Shown here: positions 9,549 through 18,128 of the stretch, piece after piece
Numbering within the stretch: the first letter of the stretch is position 1
How the letters are laid out: every line of letters begins with the position of its first letter
Source of the DNA: Halomonas sp.
GTDB lineage: Bacteria; Pseudomonadota; Gammaproteobacteria; Pseudomonadales; Halomonadaceae
DNA length: 64,000 nt
Reading direction: 5' to 3'
Assembly (NCBI RefSeq): GCF_030457605.1
Contig: NZ_JAKDUR010000001.1
Span: 1-64,000 of the forward strand
Program-made: the position numbers and the translations under genes
Notes under the pieces: model-generated
Database searches by the model: none
Told to the model about the DNA's origin: nothing
The model's input: only the letters and a program-made list of their open reading frames with translations

Positions 9549-10223
9549 TCAGGGGTGCCATGTCAGCATCGGGCCGACGGGGTGAGCGCAGGCCGGCGAC
9601 TGGTTGGCGGGATTGTTCACGTGTCTGGATACCGGAAAAGCGCCCAATAGTTCCAGCGGCGCCGGTGTTAGCAGCGCTTCGAGCGGCTCAAGCGGGGTGT
9701 CCGGGTGCAGCCACTGCTCGGCATGCTCCGGGGCGATAATTGCCGGCAGGCGGTCGCTTAACGGTGTCAGCCAGGCGTTGGCAGGTACGGTAATCAGCGC
9801 CATGGAGTCGGTAAATGCAGTGAGCGTGGTGTGGTAACGACACCACAGCCCGGCCAGCAGCAGCGGCGCACGGCGTGTGTGGGTGATCAGGTAAGGCTGC
9901 TTGCCGCGTGGTTGAGGCTTCCAGGCATAAAAGCCGCTGACCGGAATCAGGCAGCGCCGGGCATGAAAGGCGTCGCGGAACATGGCTCGCGACGACAGCG
10001 ATTCGGCCCGGGCACAGTGGGGCGCGTGGTCCAGCACCTCCAGCCACGGCGGCGTCAGCCCCCAGAACAGCGGGTCAAGCCGGCATTGGCCCTGCACCCA
10101 GCGTACTGCCGAGACGGCCTGGCGCGGCGCCAGATTGGGGGAGGTGACAGGCGTGTGCCCGACGTTGATGTGGGGAAGCAGCCGGGGCAGGTCTATCGGC
10201 GCGACATGTAGGCGTCCGGTCAT
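9549..10223 (-). CDS. SRAP-domain (YedK/HMCES-like) protein lacking the active site
   Basis: A 224-residue protein of the SOS response-associated peptidase fold, whose active members crosslink to abasic sites in single-stranded DNA through Cys2. Fold landmarks are clear: MTGRL at the start, PNLAP, LDPLFWGLTPPW, a CARAES block, GFYAWK, DRLPAI and PVSRHV. All four catalytic positions of YedK are changed: Cys2 is Thr2, Asn75 is Cys70, Glu105 is Ala100 and His160 is Ser156. An in-frame TGA lies just upstream of the ATG, so no hidden N-terminus restores Cys2. It may keep DNA binding without chemistry; that is inference. It is followed by the M16 protease gene and is divergent from a TetR gene. Confidence 0.85.
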   Translation of the reverse strand: MTGRLHVAPIDLPRLLPHINVGHTPVTSPNLAPRQAVSAVRWVQGQCRLDPLFWGLTPPWLEVLDHAPHCARAESLSSRAMFRDAFHARRCLIPVSGFYAWKPQPRGKQPYLITHTRRAPLLLAGLWCRYHTTLTAFTDSMALITVPANAWLTPLSDRLPAIIAPEHAEQWLHPDTPLEPLEALLTPAPLELLGAFPVSRHVNNPANQSPACAHPVGPMLTWHP

Positions 10224-10246
10224 GTGCCCTCACGATAATGGATAAA

Positions 10247-10276
10247 GTGATAGTCGATAAAAGTGCTCGTTGGCAA
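10247..10276 (-). promoter_or_regulatory. Candidate promoter for the SRAP-M16 pair
   Basis: On the minus strand TTGCCA (-35, 5/6 matches) is separated by 18 nt from TATCAC (-10, 4/6). It lies about 25 nt upstream of the SRAP start codon. It is a sigma-70-like guess from sequence only. No LexA box is evident in the region. Confidence 0.35.
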
Positions 10277-10407
10277 GCGCTCTTGAGAACAAGTGTGTAA
10301 AAGGTAGAACCGATGCTGAAAAAGCGGCTCGAAAACGCTGTTCGATTTAGGGTATGCTAAGCGTTCGATCACCCGCGTTAAAGCGTAATGCGCCCATTGT
10401 GCCCGTT

Positions 10408-10434
10408 ACGTTGCGAAACGTTTGTGAAAACGTT
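10408..10434. promoter_or_regulatory. AACGTT repeats, candidate TetR operator
   Basis: Within 27 nt the half-site ACGTT occurs three times, including the palindrome AAACGTTT at 10416-10423 and AAAACGTT at 10427-10434. The cluster lies 39 nt upstream of the TetR-family gene start, a typical place for an autoregulatory operator. No footprint is known to me. Confidence 0.35.
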
Positions 10435-10472
10435 CTTGCCAACCCCTTTTGCGCTAACCTGAAGAGATTGCC

Positions 10473-11087
10473 ATGGCCCGCCCAAGACAGCATGCGCCCG
10501 ACGCCCTTCACGCGCAGGTGATGACTGCCTGTGACCGGTGGCTATCGGCTCAGCCGGTACACGGCCTGTCGCTGCGTGCCATCGCGCGGGAAGTGGGCTG
10601 TGCACCCAGTACGTTGCTCAAGCTTTATGGCAGTTTTCATAACCTGCTTCAGCACGTCAACGTCGAAACCCTGTCGCGGCTGCAATATACCATCAGCAGT
10701 CTGAAAACCGATGCGCCGGAACCCTGGCTGCGTTCGCTGGCGCATGCCTACTGGCAGTTTGCCGAGCAGGACTGCTACCGCTGGCAGCTGCTGTTTGATT
10801 ATCCGCTGGCCGAAGATGGCGAGCTGGACCAGCGGCAAAGCGGCCTGATCGAGGCGCTGTTCGTCGAAGTGGAAACCTGCCTGCGCAACTTTCAGCCGGT
10901 GCTGGGCGTGCTTGAGGCGCGTCAGCTGGCGCGTATGCTGTGGGGCAGTGTTCACGGGCTGGTGCAGCTGGGGCTGAACGAACGGCTGGGCTACTGGCAG
11001 GGCGAGCAGCTTAAGGTCGATGAAATGCTCGATCAGCTGCTGACCACCGTGCTGGCCGGGTTGCGCCACCGGGGGCCGACGGCGTGA
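10473..11087 (+). CDS. TetR/AcrR-family transcriptional regulator
   Basis: A 204-residue one-component regulator. The N-terminal helix-turn-helix is seen in LSLRAIAREVGCAPSTLLKLYGSFHNLL (quoted parts: LRAIAREVGC and STLLKLYGS), with the TetR pattern of a Tyr followed by Phe/His in the recognition region. The C-terminal all-helical ligand domain contains WxxL-rich segments near RMLWGSVHGLVQLGL, reminiscent of the WHG-type TetR C-terminal domain. It overlaps the acyltransferase gene by 4 nt (GTGA), so it may regulate that gene and itself, perhaps in response to a fatty or lipid ligand. The ligand is not predictable from sequence. Confidence 0.88.
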   Translation: MARPRQHAPDALHAQVMTACDRWLSAQPVHGLSLRAIAREVGCAPSTLLKLYGSFHNLLQHVNVETLSRLQYTISSLKTDAPEPWLRSLAHAYWQFAEQDCYRWQLLFDYPLAEDGELDQRQSGLIEALFVEVETCLRNFQPVLGVLEARQLARMLWGSVHGLVQLGLNERLGYWQGEQLKVDEMLDQLLTTVLAGLRHRGPTA

Positions 11088-11761
11088 GCGGTTGGCGACA
11101 ACGGCTACACGGTATGCTGCGCCACACCATACGACCGCTGATACTGGTATTGGTGCGGCTGTGCTATCGCCTGACCATGCATGGCCGCGAGCATATTCCC
11201 CGCCGGGGTGCTGCGCTGTTGGTGTGTAATCACGTCAGCTACATGGATGCGCTGGTGCTTGGTGGTGCCTGCCCGCGCCCGCTGCGCTTCGTGATGGATC
11301 GGCCGATTTTTGACTCGCCTGGGCTCAAATGGCTGTTTTGTCTGGTGGGCGCGATTCCCATTGAGTCCGAGCGGCGCGATCCCGGTGCCCTGCGCCGGGC
11401 GCTGGACGATATTAGTGCAGCGCTTGCCAACGGCGAGGTGGTGATGGTATTTCCCGAAGGCAGGCTGACCACCAACGGTGAGGTACAGGCGTTTCGCCGT
11501 GGGCTGGAAACGATTCTGGCCCGCAATACGGTGCCGGTGGTGCCCGCAGGGCTTGCCGGCCTTTGGGGCTCGTGGACATCGCACTGCGGCGGGCCGGCGC
11601 TAAGCAAGCGTCCAGGCCGCTTTCGGGCCCGGGTCAGCCTGCATTTTGGCGAACCGGTAGATCCGCAGGCGGTGCAGAACCAGGCGCTGTGCCGCTATTT
11701 TGAAGCCCGAGTACGCGTGTTGAAAGCGGCTGCCGACGAAACCGTCGGCAGCGACCGTTAA
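11084..11761 (+). CDS. PlsC-like lysophospholipid acyltransferase
   Basis: A 225-residue membrane-associated acyltransferase of the 1-acylglycerol-3-phosphate acyltransferase superfamily. The HX4D catalytic motif is in CNHVSYMDAL near residue 47, and the substrate-binding FPEG motif is at VMVFPEGRLT near residue 125. A hydrophobic N-terminal helix (IRPLILVLVRLCYRL) should anchor it to the inner membrane. It starts at GTG inside the TetR stop codon. The acyl acceptor could be lysophosphatidic acid or another lysophospholipid; family membership alone cannot decide. Its stop codon overlaps the stop of the convergent corB-like gene in the palindrome TTAA. Confidence 0.85.
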   Translation: MSGWRQRLHGMLRHTIRPLILVLVRLCYRLTMHGREHIPRRGAALLVCNHVSYMDALVLGGACPRPLRFVMDRPIFDSPGLKWLFCLVGAIPIESERRDPGALRRALDDISAALANGEVVMVFPEGRLTTNGEVQAFRRGLETILARNTVPVVPAGLAGLWGSWTSHCGGPALSKRPGRFRARVSLHFGEPVDPQAVQNQALCRYFEARVRVLKAAADETVGSDR

Positions 11762-13032
11762 CGCCGAGCCACCCGTGTGGGCTGCCAGCAGCGCGCCGAT
11801 GTGATCAGGTTGTCGCGGATATCGAGGATTTCCATCCGCGTGTTACCAATCTGCAGACATGCCGGCCCCTGCGGAAACGACTCCAGATGTTCAAGCACCA
11901 GCCCGTTGAGGGTCTTGGGGCCGTCGGTCGGGAGTTTCCAGCCCAGCGCCTTGTTGATCTCGCGAATATTGGCGGTGCCTTCAATCACGTGGCTGCCGTC
12001 GTCCTGAGGGTAGATTTCCCGCGCTTCTGAGACGTCGGTAGTGAACTCGCCGACAATCTCTTCCAGAATATCCTCAAGCGTCACCAGCCCTTCCACGTCG
12101 CCGTACTCATCCACCACGATGCCGATGCGCCGCTTTTGCTGCTGAAAGTTCAACAGCTGGGTGTGCAGCGGCGTGGACTCGGGAATGAAGTAGGGCTCTC
12201 GCGCTTCCTGCACGATGGCCGCCTTGGTGACTTCGGGGCGTGACAGAAAGCGCGCGGCGTTACGCAAGTGCAGCATGCCGATAATGTTGTTGATGTCGCC
12301 TTTATAGACCGGCAGGCGGGTATGCTGACTGGTGCGGATCTGGGTCAGGATGTCTTCAAGGCTGTGATCCAGATCGATGCCGATGACCTCGTGGCGGGGC
12401 ACCATGATGTCGTTCACGGTGACGTTTTCCAGATCCAGAATCGACAGCAGCATGGCCTGGTGGCGGTAGGGGATCAGCGTGCCGGCTTCGTGAACCACGG
12501 TGCGCAGCTCGTCGCGGGTCAGGCTGTCGCCGCCGCCGTCAACGCTTTTGACCCCGGCCAGCCGCAGCAGGCCGTTGGATATCATGTTGACCAGCCACAC
12601 CAGCGGATATAACAGTTTGAGCAGTGGCTCGAGAATATACGAGGCGGGGTATGCGATACGCTCGGGCTTGATGGCGGCGTAGGTTTTGGGCGTTACCTCG
12701 GAGAAAATCAAAATCGCGATGGTCAGCAACGCCGTGGCGATGGCGGGCCCTGAAACGTCGCCAAAAAAATGAATGGCGATGATGGTGGCAATGGACGCCG
12801 CGAGATTGTTGATGAAGTTGTTGCCGATCAGGATCATGCCGATCAGGCGGTCGGGGCGCCCGAGCAGGCGCATCACTCGCTGGGCACGGCTGTCACCGGC
12901 GCTGGCATGGTGGCTCAGGCGATAACGGTTGATCGACATCATGCCGGTTTCAGAGCTTGAGAAAAACGCCGAGAGTAAAATCAGCAAAGCCAGCAGGCCG
13001 AACAGTAACCCCAGAGGGAAGTCGTCGCTCAA
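11758..13032 (-). CDS. corB: CorB/YfjD-type HlyC/CorC family transporter
   Basis: A 424-residue CNNM/CorC-type membrane protein linked to magnesium or cobalt export. The N-terminal DUF21 domain has about four membrane helices, starting LLFGLLALLILLSAFFSSSE, the characteristic SSSET entry. Two CBS domains follow (around residues 200-330), then the C-terminal CorC/HlyC domain. Synteny with ypjD and ffh matches E. coli yfjD (corB). It shares TTAA with the convergent acyltransferase stop codon and lies 58 nt after ypjD on the same strand, so the two are probably co-transcribed. Confidence 0.88.
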   Translation of the reverse strand: MSDDFPLGLLFGLLALLILLSAFFSSSETGMMSINRYRLSHHASAGDSRAQRVMRLLGRPDRLIGMILIGNNFINNLAASIATIIAIHFFGDVSGPAIATALLTIAILIFSEVTPKTYAAIKPERIAYPASYILEPLLKLLYPLVWLVNMISNGLLRLAGVKSVDGGGDSLTRDELRTVVHEAGTLIPYRHQAMLLSILDLENVTVNDIMVPRHEVIGIDLDHSLEDILTQIRTSQHTRLPVYKGDINNIIGMLHLRNAARFLSRPEVTKAAIVQEAREPYFIPESTPLHTQLLNFQQQKRRIGIVVDEYGDVEGLVTLEDILEEIVGEFTTDVSEAREIYPQDDGSHVIEGTANIREINKALGWKLPTDGPKTLNGLVLEHLESFPQGPACLQIGNTRMEILDIRDNLITSARCWQPTRVARR

Positions 13033-13090
13033 ATTGAAAGTTCCTTTGTCGCGTTCCAGGTTCGATATTTAGAAGTGGGAACGTGGCGTG

Positions 13091-13888
13091 TCAAGGCGTC
13101 AGCAGGATTTCCAGCACGAACTTGCTGCCAAAGTAGGCCAGCAGTAAAAAACCGCAGCCCGAAAGTGTCCATTTTACCGCACGCATGCCGCGCCAGCCAA
13201 AGCGGTAGCGCCCGACCAGCAGTACCGCCAGCACGCCCCAGGCGGCGAATGAAAGTACGGTCTTGTGCACCAGATGCTGGGCGAACATGTTGTCGATAAA
13301 AATCAGCCCGCTGGCAATCGCGACGGTAAGCAGCGCCATGCCGGCCCAGATCAGCTCGAAAAGAACGCGCTCCATGGTGGTAAGCGGCGGCAGCGACTGA
13401 ACGATACCGCGGATATGGTGGTGGCGCAGCGCCTGATTCTGCAGCCCGACGAGCACCGCCTGCGCTGCTGCAATGGCAAGAATGGCAAACGCCAGCGCCG
13501 AGGTCACAATATGCAGCAGAATCCCTGGCGTAATGCCGCCCTGTATTCCGTGGCTGGGCAGGCCGGTGGCAATCAGCAGGGCGAGGCCTGCCAGCGGGAA
13601 CAGCGCAATACCGGCGTTGAGAACCGGCTTGAACAGGCTGGCCACCAACACCACGTTGGCGGCCACCGCCATGAAAAGCGCAACGCTTGTGGTAAAGCCG
13701 GGCAAAAAACCGGGTGAGCGACCCAGCAGCTCGACAATCGCCGGGATATGCAAAAGCAGCGCCAGTGTGGCCAGCAGGCGCACGATGCCCTGGCGCGGGG
13801 GCACGCGACGCAAGAGTGTCATGCCCTGCCAAATGGCGGCGGCAACGTAAAGAACAAGAGCAATCGTGGCGAAAGGCAGCGCCTGCAT
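13091..13888 (-). CDS. ypjD: YpjD, CcsA/CcmC-like inner-membrane protein
   Basis: A 265-residue polytopic membrane protein of the cytochrome c assembly (CcsA/CcmC) superfamily. About eight hydrophobic helices are evident. I chose the internal ATG at 13888 (MQALPFATIALVLYVAA) over the upstream one at 13930, because YpjD homologues start this way and the extra 14 residues are polar. The WGxxxxxL heme-handling motif of true CcmC is not obvious. It is divergent from ffh and upstream of corB, the same order as in E. coli. Its biochemical role is not established. Confidence 0.85.
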   Translation of the reverse strand: MQALPFATIALVLYVAAAIWQGMTLLRRVPPRQGIVRLLATLALLLHIPAIVELLGRSPGFLPGFTTSVALFMAVAANVVLVASLFKPVLNAGIALFPLAGLALLIATGLPSHGIQGGITPGILLHIVTSALAFAILAIAAAQAVLVGLQNQALRHHHIRGIVQSLPPLTTMERVLFELIWAGMALLTVAIASGLIFIDNMFAQHLVHKTVLSFAAWGVLAVLLVGRYRFGWRGMRAVKWTLSGCGFLLLAYFGSKFVLEILLTP

Positions 13889-14047
13889 GATGCCATCCGT
13901 GCGCCAGGCGGCGCAGTGTAGTGAAAACAAGGGTTATACCGCCGGCATGCCCCGCTGAAAAGCGTATAAGAGTGCGCGTCAAACCGGCTTGCGGTAACTG
14001 ATCCTCTACTATAACGAATCCTTTCAGCCTCGCACAGCGGTGATGGA

Positions 14048-14076
14048 TGGAGACTCGCGGCGCCAGCGCGTATAAT
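14048..14076 (+). promoter_or_regulatory. Probable sigma-70 promoter for ffh
   Basis: TGGAGA (-35, 4/6) and TATAAT (-10, perfect) are spaced by 17 nt. Transcription would begin about 50 nt upstream of the ffh start codon. Confidence 0.6.
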
Positions 14077-14134
14077 CACGGTCATCTTGTCCAGGGCGCT
14101 TGCGTCTGGTGACCACAAGGGAGGCAGAAGCCCT

Positions 14135-15553
14135 ATGTTTCAGAATCTTAGCGAGCGTCTTTCCCAGACGCTGAAGTCTATCAAGGGTCAGGCACGCCTG
14201 ACCGACGACAACATCAAGGATACCCTGCGCGAAGTGCGCCGCGCACTGCTGGAGGCCGACGTGGCCCTGCCGGTGGTCAAGGCGTTTGTTGACCGCGTGC
14301 GCGAGCGTGCGGTGGGGCAGGAAGTGTCAACCAGCCTTTCGCCGGGCCAGCAGTTCGTCAAGATCGTCCAGCAGGAGCTCGAGGCCATCATGGGGGAGGC
14401 CAACGAAGGGCTCTCCCTGAAAAGTACGCCGGCCGCGGTGCTCATGGCCGGTTTGCAGGGCGCGGGTAAAACCACGTCGGTAGCCAAGCTGGCACGCTAC
14501 CTGCGCGAGCGTGAAAACAAAAAAGTGCTGGTGGTCTCTGCCGACGTCTATCGTCCGGCGGCGATAGACCAGCTGGAAACCCTGGCGCGTGAAGTCGAGG
14601 TGGACTTCTTCCCCTCGGACTCAAGCCAGAAGCCGGTGGATATCGCCAACGCGGCGATGCACCATGCCAAAATCCAGTTCCACGATGTGGTGCTCATCGA
14701 TACCGCCGGCCGGCTGGCTATCGATGAAGCGATGATGGAAGAGATCCAGGCGCTGCATCAGGCTGTGACGCCGGATGAAACGCTGTTTGTGGTTGATGCC
14801 ATGACCGGCCAGGATGCGGTAAATACCGCCAAGGCCTTCCACGAAGCGCTGCCGCTTTCCGGCGTGATCCTGACCAAGGCCGACGGCGATGCCCGAGGCG
14901 GTGCGGCGCTGTCGGTGCGCCACATTACCGGCAAACCGATCAAGTTCATGGGTATGGGCGAGAAGGTCGATGCACTGGAGCCGTTCCATCCGGACCGTGT
15001 AGCCTCGCGGATTCTGGGCATGGGCGATATGCTCTCGCTGATCGAAGAAGCCGAGCGCACTGTCGACAAGACCAAGGCGGAAAAGCTCGCCAAAAAGGTC
15101 AAGAAGGGCGACGGCTTTGATCTGGAAGACTTTCGCGAACAGCTTCAGCAGCTGAAAAACATGGGCGGTATGGGCGGCCTGATGAGCAAGTTGCCGGGCA
15201 TGGGGCAAATGGCCGAAATGGCGCAAGGGCCGGGGCCGGAAAAAGAGTTGGGCAAGCTTGAGACGCTGATCGATTCCATGACGCCCAAAGAGCGACACAA
15301 GCCCGAAATCATCAACGGCTCGCGCAAGCGGCGTATCGCTGCGGGCGCCGGGCTGCAGGTGCCCGACCTGAATCGTCTGCTCAAGCAGCACAAGCAGATG
15401 CAGAAGATGATGAAAAAAGCCGGCAAGAAAGGCGGCATGCAGAAAATGATGCGCGGCATGTCGGGCATGACCGGCGGCGGTGGTCCCGGCGGAATGGGCG
15501 GCCCCGGCGGAATGGGCGGCATGGGAGGCCCGGGCGGTTTCCCCCGGCGCTAA
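14135..15553 (+). CDS. ffh: Signal recognition particle protein Ffh
   Basis: SRP54-type GTPase that binds 4.5S RNA and signal sequences and docks with FtsY (also in this window, at 38 kb). The ATG at 14135, after GGGAGG, gives 472 residues starting MFQNLSERLS. The N domain is residues 1-85. The G domain has GLQGAGKTT (P loop), DTAGRL and TKADGDARGG. The methionine-rich M domain follows, with many Met and a Gly/Met-rich tail (GGMGGPGGMGG). The rpsP operon follows after 215 nt with its own promoter. Confidence 0.97.
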   Translation: MFQNLSERLSQTLKSIKGQARLTDDNIKDTLREVRRALLEADVALPVVKAFVDRVRERAVGQEVSTSLSPGQQFVKIVQQELEAIMGEANEGLSLKSTPAAVLMAGLQGAGKTTSVAKLARYLRERENKKVLVVSADVYRPAAIDQLETLAREVEVDFFPSDSSQKPVDIANAAMHHAKIQFHDVVLIDTAGRLAIDEAMMEEIQALHQAVTPDETLFVVDAMTGQDAVNTAKAFHEALPLSGVILTKADGDARGGAALSVRHITGKPIKFMGMGEKVDALEPFHPDRVASRILGMGDMLSLIEEAERTVDKTKAEKLAKKVKKGDGFDLEDFREQLQQLKNMGGMGGLMSKLPGMGQMAEMAQGPGPEKELGKLETLIDSMTPKERHKPEIINGSRKRRIAAGAGLQVPDLNRLLKQHKQMQKMMKKAGKKGGMQKMMRGMSGMTGGGGPGGMGGPGGMGGMGGPGGFPRR

Positions 15554-15581
15554 CCGGCTGCCGGCTTTTCACCAGCGAGGC

Positions 15582-15610
15582 TTTCCAACGCCCGCGCTTT
15601 TGCGTAGAAT
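15582..15610 (+). promoter_or_regulatory. Candidate promoter for the rpsP operon
   Basis: TTTCCA (-35, 4/6) lies 17 nt from TAGAAT (-10, 5/6). It would give a leader of about 150 nt before rpsP. Confidence 0.45.
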
Positions 15611-15768
15611 GCGGCCTCTTCATGCGTGGGCGTTGCGTCTTTGGCGCTGCCCGTGAAGGTTGAAGTACGCATCTTTATCTCTTTACAGAGCCTGTATCTC
15701 TTCCGTAGAGCGTGGGCACGCCCCGCGATATAGCGCTCTTGTAACCTCAACCGAAGGATATTTATCGT

Positions 15769-16017
15769 ATGGTTACTATTCGTTTGGCACGCAGCGGCGC
15801 CAAGAAACGCCCTTTCTACCACCTGTCCGTTACCGATTCACGCAAGGCGCGTGACGGTCGTTTCATCGAGCGTGTGGGTTTCTTCAACCCGGTAGCGCGC
15901 GGTCAGGAAGAGCGCCTGCGTATCGATCTGGATCGCATCGCTCATTGGCAGGGCCACGGCGCACAGCTGTCCAACCGCGTTGCTGAACTGGTCAAGGAAG
16001 CCGGCAAGCAGGCGTAA
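15769..16017 (+). CDS. rpsP: 30S ribosomal protein S16
   Basis: An 82-residue basic protein needed for 30S assembly. It begins [17 protein letters not shown], the family signature, and has the usual length. GAAGGA lies upstream of the ATG. First gene of rpsP-rimM-trmD-rplS, the standard gammaproteobacterial order. Confidence 0.98.
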   Translation: MVTIRLARSGAKKRPFYHLSVTDSRKARDGRFIERVGFFNPVARGQEERLRIDLDRIAHWQGHGAQLSNRVAELVKEAGKQA

Positions 16018-16066
16018 GCCGCTGCCGTGTCTCCACTGAAGTTGTCTGATGTCCCGAGGTGGTTTG

Positions 16067-16636
16067 ATGCCTGAGCCCACGTTGAACACTCCGTCGTCCG
16101 GTGCAGGCCGTGGTGAGCCGGAGGCGCACGTTGTGCTGGGCAAGCTGACAAGCCCTCACGGCATCAAGGGGTGGCTCAAGGTTTATGCCTATACCAGCCC
16201 TACTGACAGCATCTTTGACTACCCCGAATGGTGGGTGCGCCAGGGCGGAAGCCTCAAGCGTTACCGCGTTGTTCAGGGGCGTCGGCAAGGCAAGGGGCTC
16301 GTGGTCGAGCTTGAAGGCGTGAAGGATCGCAATGCGGCCGAGGTGCTGTCTCAGGCCGAGATTCTCATGCCCAAGACGGAGCTTCCCGAGCTTGCCGATG
16401 ACGAGTACTACTGGTATGAGCTTGAAGGCCTTGCGGTGTTCACACGTGCCGGCGAACGGTTAGGGCGGGTCAGTGGCCTGTTCGAAACCGGCGCTAACGA
16501 TGTCATGGTGGTGCGCGGTGACCGCGACGCCATTGATCGACGCGAACGTCTGCTGCCTTATCTGCCCGGTGACGTCATCATTGAGGTGGATGTTGAAGCA
16601 GGCCGGATGTGCGTTGACTGGGATCCAGCGTTTTGA
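16067..16636 (+). CDS. rimM: Ribosome maturation factor RimM
   Basis: Assists late 30S maturation around the head and binds S19. The frame allows ATG at 16049 or 16067. GAGGTGG lies 5 nt before the second, which I prefer (189 residues). The N-terminal beta-barrel domain contains [17 protein letters not shown] and the C-terminal PRC-barrel starts at YYWYELEGL. The N-terminal ~20 residues are polar and variable. Its stop overlaps the TTG start of trmD. Confidence 0.95.
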   Translation: MPEPTLNTPSSGAGRGEPEAHVVLGKLTSPHGIKGWLKVYAYTSPTDSIFDYPEWWVRQGGSLKRYRVVQGRRQGKGLVVELEGVKDRNAAEVLSQAEILMPKTELPELADDEYYWYELEGLAVFTRAGERLGRVSGLFETGANDVMVVRGDRDAIDRRERLLPYLPGDVIIEVDVEAGRMCVDWDPAF

Positions 16637-17460
16637 GTGCCAGCGTTTTGAGCACCAGTGCCCTGAAGGAAGATGCTGTTCCAGACTCCGTGCCCGCGCT
16701 GTGGGTCGGCGTTGTGTCGCTTTTTCCCGACATGTTCGCCGCATTGACGGAGCACGGCGTAACCGGCCGGGCCGTGGAAAAAGGCCAGCTGGCGCTTGAA
16801 TACTGGAACCCGCGTGACTACGCGACCGATCGCCATCGCAGCGTTGACGACCGCCCCTACGGCGGCGGCCCCGGTATGCTGATGAAGGTCGACACCCTGC
16901 GCGGTGCGATTGCCGATGCGCGCCAGCGCGCCGCTGATGCCACCGGCCTTGTGCCGAAGGTGATCTATCTTTCGCCCCAGGGCAAAAAGCTGGATCAGCA
17001 GGGCGTGCAGTCGCTGGCGGAGCAAAGCCCGCTGGTGGTGGTGGCCGGGCGCTACGAAGGTATCGACGAACGCGTGGTCGAGAGTGACATTGATGAAGAA
17101 TGGTCGATTGGCGACTATGTGCTGAGCGGTGGCGAGCTGCCGGCCATGGTGCTGATTGACGCGGCGGCAAGGCTGATCCCCGGCGTGCTCGGGCATCAGG
17201 ACTCCGCCATCGAGGATTCGTTTAACGCAGGTCTGCTTGACTGCCCGCACTACACACGCCCGGAAGTGATTGACGGCGTTAACGTGCCCGAGGTGCTGTT
17301 GAGCGGTAACCATGCAGCGATCAGGCGCTGGCGCCTGAAGCAGTCGCTGGGCCGCACCTGGCTCAGGCGTCCGGAGCTTGTCGATGAACAGGCGCTGGAT
17401 AAGGAACAGCGGCGGTTGTTGAATGAATTCATCGAGGAATACGCACTGTCTACCCGGTAA
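16633..17460 (+). CDS. trmD: tRNA (guanine37-N1)-methyltransferase TrmD
   Basis: SPOUT-class dimeric enzyme that makes m1G37 in tRNAs and prevents +1 frameshifting. The trefoil-knot AdoMet site is seen in [14 protein letters not shown] and [15 protein letters not shown]. The LFPDMF and YGGGPGM motifs are intact. The start is uncertain. TTG at 16633 overlaps the rimM stop and gives 275 residues with about 20 extra residues ahead of the conserved [12 protein letters not shown] at 16690 would give a near-canonical N-terminus. I give the longer form. Confidence 0.92.
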   Translation: MSASVLSTSALKEDAVPDSVPALWVGVVSLFPDMFAALTEHGVTGRAVEKGQLALEYWNPRDYATDRHRSVDDRPYGGGPGMLMKVDTLRGAIADARQRAADATGLVPKVIYLSPQGKKLDQQGVQSLAEQSPLVVVAGRYEGIDERVVESDIDEEWSIGDYVLSGGELPAMVLIDAAARLIPGVLGHQDSAIEDSFNAGLLDCPHYTRPEVIDGVNVPEVLLSGNHAAIRRWRLKQSLGRTWLRRPELVDEQALDKEQRRLLNEFIEEYALSTR

Positions 17461-17635
17461 GCCAGACGTTGCCGGATGCAATCGGGCAGGCAGTGCGGCG
17501 GTGCAGGGCAGTGGCCTGGCCACGCACCTGCGTCACCCATAACGACTCCCGCGCACTCGTTTTGAGCGCCGGGATCACGGCTTCCGCCTTTCATGACCGA
17601 GCGGTAAGCCATGACGAACTATCAGGAGTAAGACG

Positions 17636-17989
17636 ATGAGCAAGAACAAGGTGATCCAGGCGCTTGAAGCCGAGCAGATGAACAAGGAAATTCCGGCCTT
17701 TGCCCCGGGCGACACCATTGTCGTTCAGGTCAAGGTAAAGGAAGGCAGCCGCGAGCGTTTGCAGGCCTTTGAAGGTGTGGTAATCGGCAAGCGTAACCGC
17801 GGCCTGAACTCCGCTTTCACCGTGCGCAAGATTTCCCACGGTGTTGGCGTTGAGCGTACCTTCCAGACCTACAGCCCGCTGGTTGACTCTCTTGAAGTCA
17901 AGCGTCGCGGTGACGTACGTCAGGCCAAGCTTTACTACCTCCGTGAGCGTAGCGGCAAGTCGGCGAGGATCAAGGAAAAGCTGGCCTAA
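17636..17989 (+). CDS. rplS: 50S ribosomal protein L19
   Basis: A 117-residue protein at the 30S-50S interface. It shows the conserved blocks [24 protein letters not shown] and [14 protein letters not shown], and has normal length. AGGAG lies upstream of the ATG. It follows trmD after 175 nt, a gap that contains only a short GTGGCC/GGCCAC dyad. It is the last gene of the operon, followed by a terminator-like hairpin. Confidence 0.98.
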   Translation: MSKNKVIQALEAEQMNKEIPAFAPGDTIVVQVKVKEGSRERLQAFEGVVIGKRNRGLNSAFTVRKISHGVGVERTFQTYSPLVDSLEVKRRGDVRQAKLYYLRERSGKSARIKEKLA

Positions 17990-18032
17990 GGGCGAGCTTT
18001 GCCGTGCCGGGCGCTCTGGCGTCCGGCTGCCG

Positions 18033-18066
18033 AAACCCCGTCACCGCTCTGCGGGGCGGGGTTTTG
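18033..18066 (+). terminator. Terminator after rplS
   Basis: AAACCCCG pairs with CGGGGTTT across a 16-nt loop, which can itself form a small stem, followed by TTTTG. It separates the ribosomal operon from xerD. Confidence 0.75.
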
Positions 18067-18128
18067 CTTGTCTGTGCCACGTAACAGGCAGGCGGTCAGG
18101 ATTTTGAACAGGGAAAGGCGGCTGGCCT

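Noticed and set aside
13029-13982. 317-codon frame on the same strand as ypjD
   Set aside because: It is an alternative frame of ypjD, with Arg/Gly/His-rich content and no homology. The ypjD frame encodes coherent membrane helices.
17461-17635. GTGGCC/GGCCAC dyad before rplS
   Set aside because: A six-base stem with a one-base loop and no T run; too weak to call a terminator or operator.
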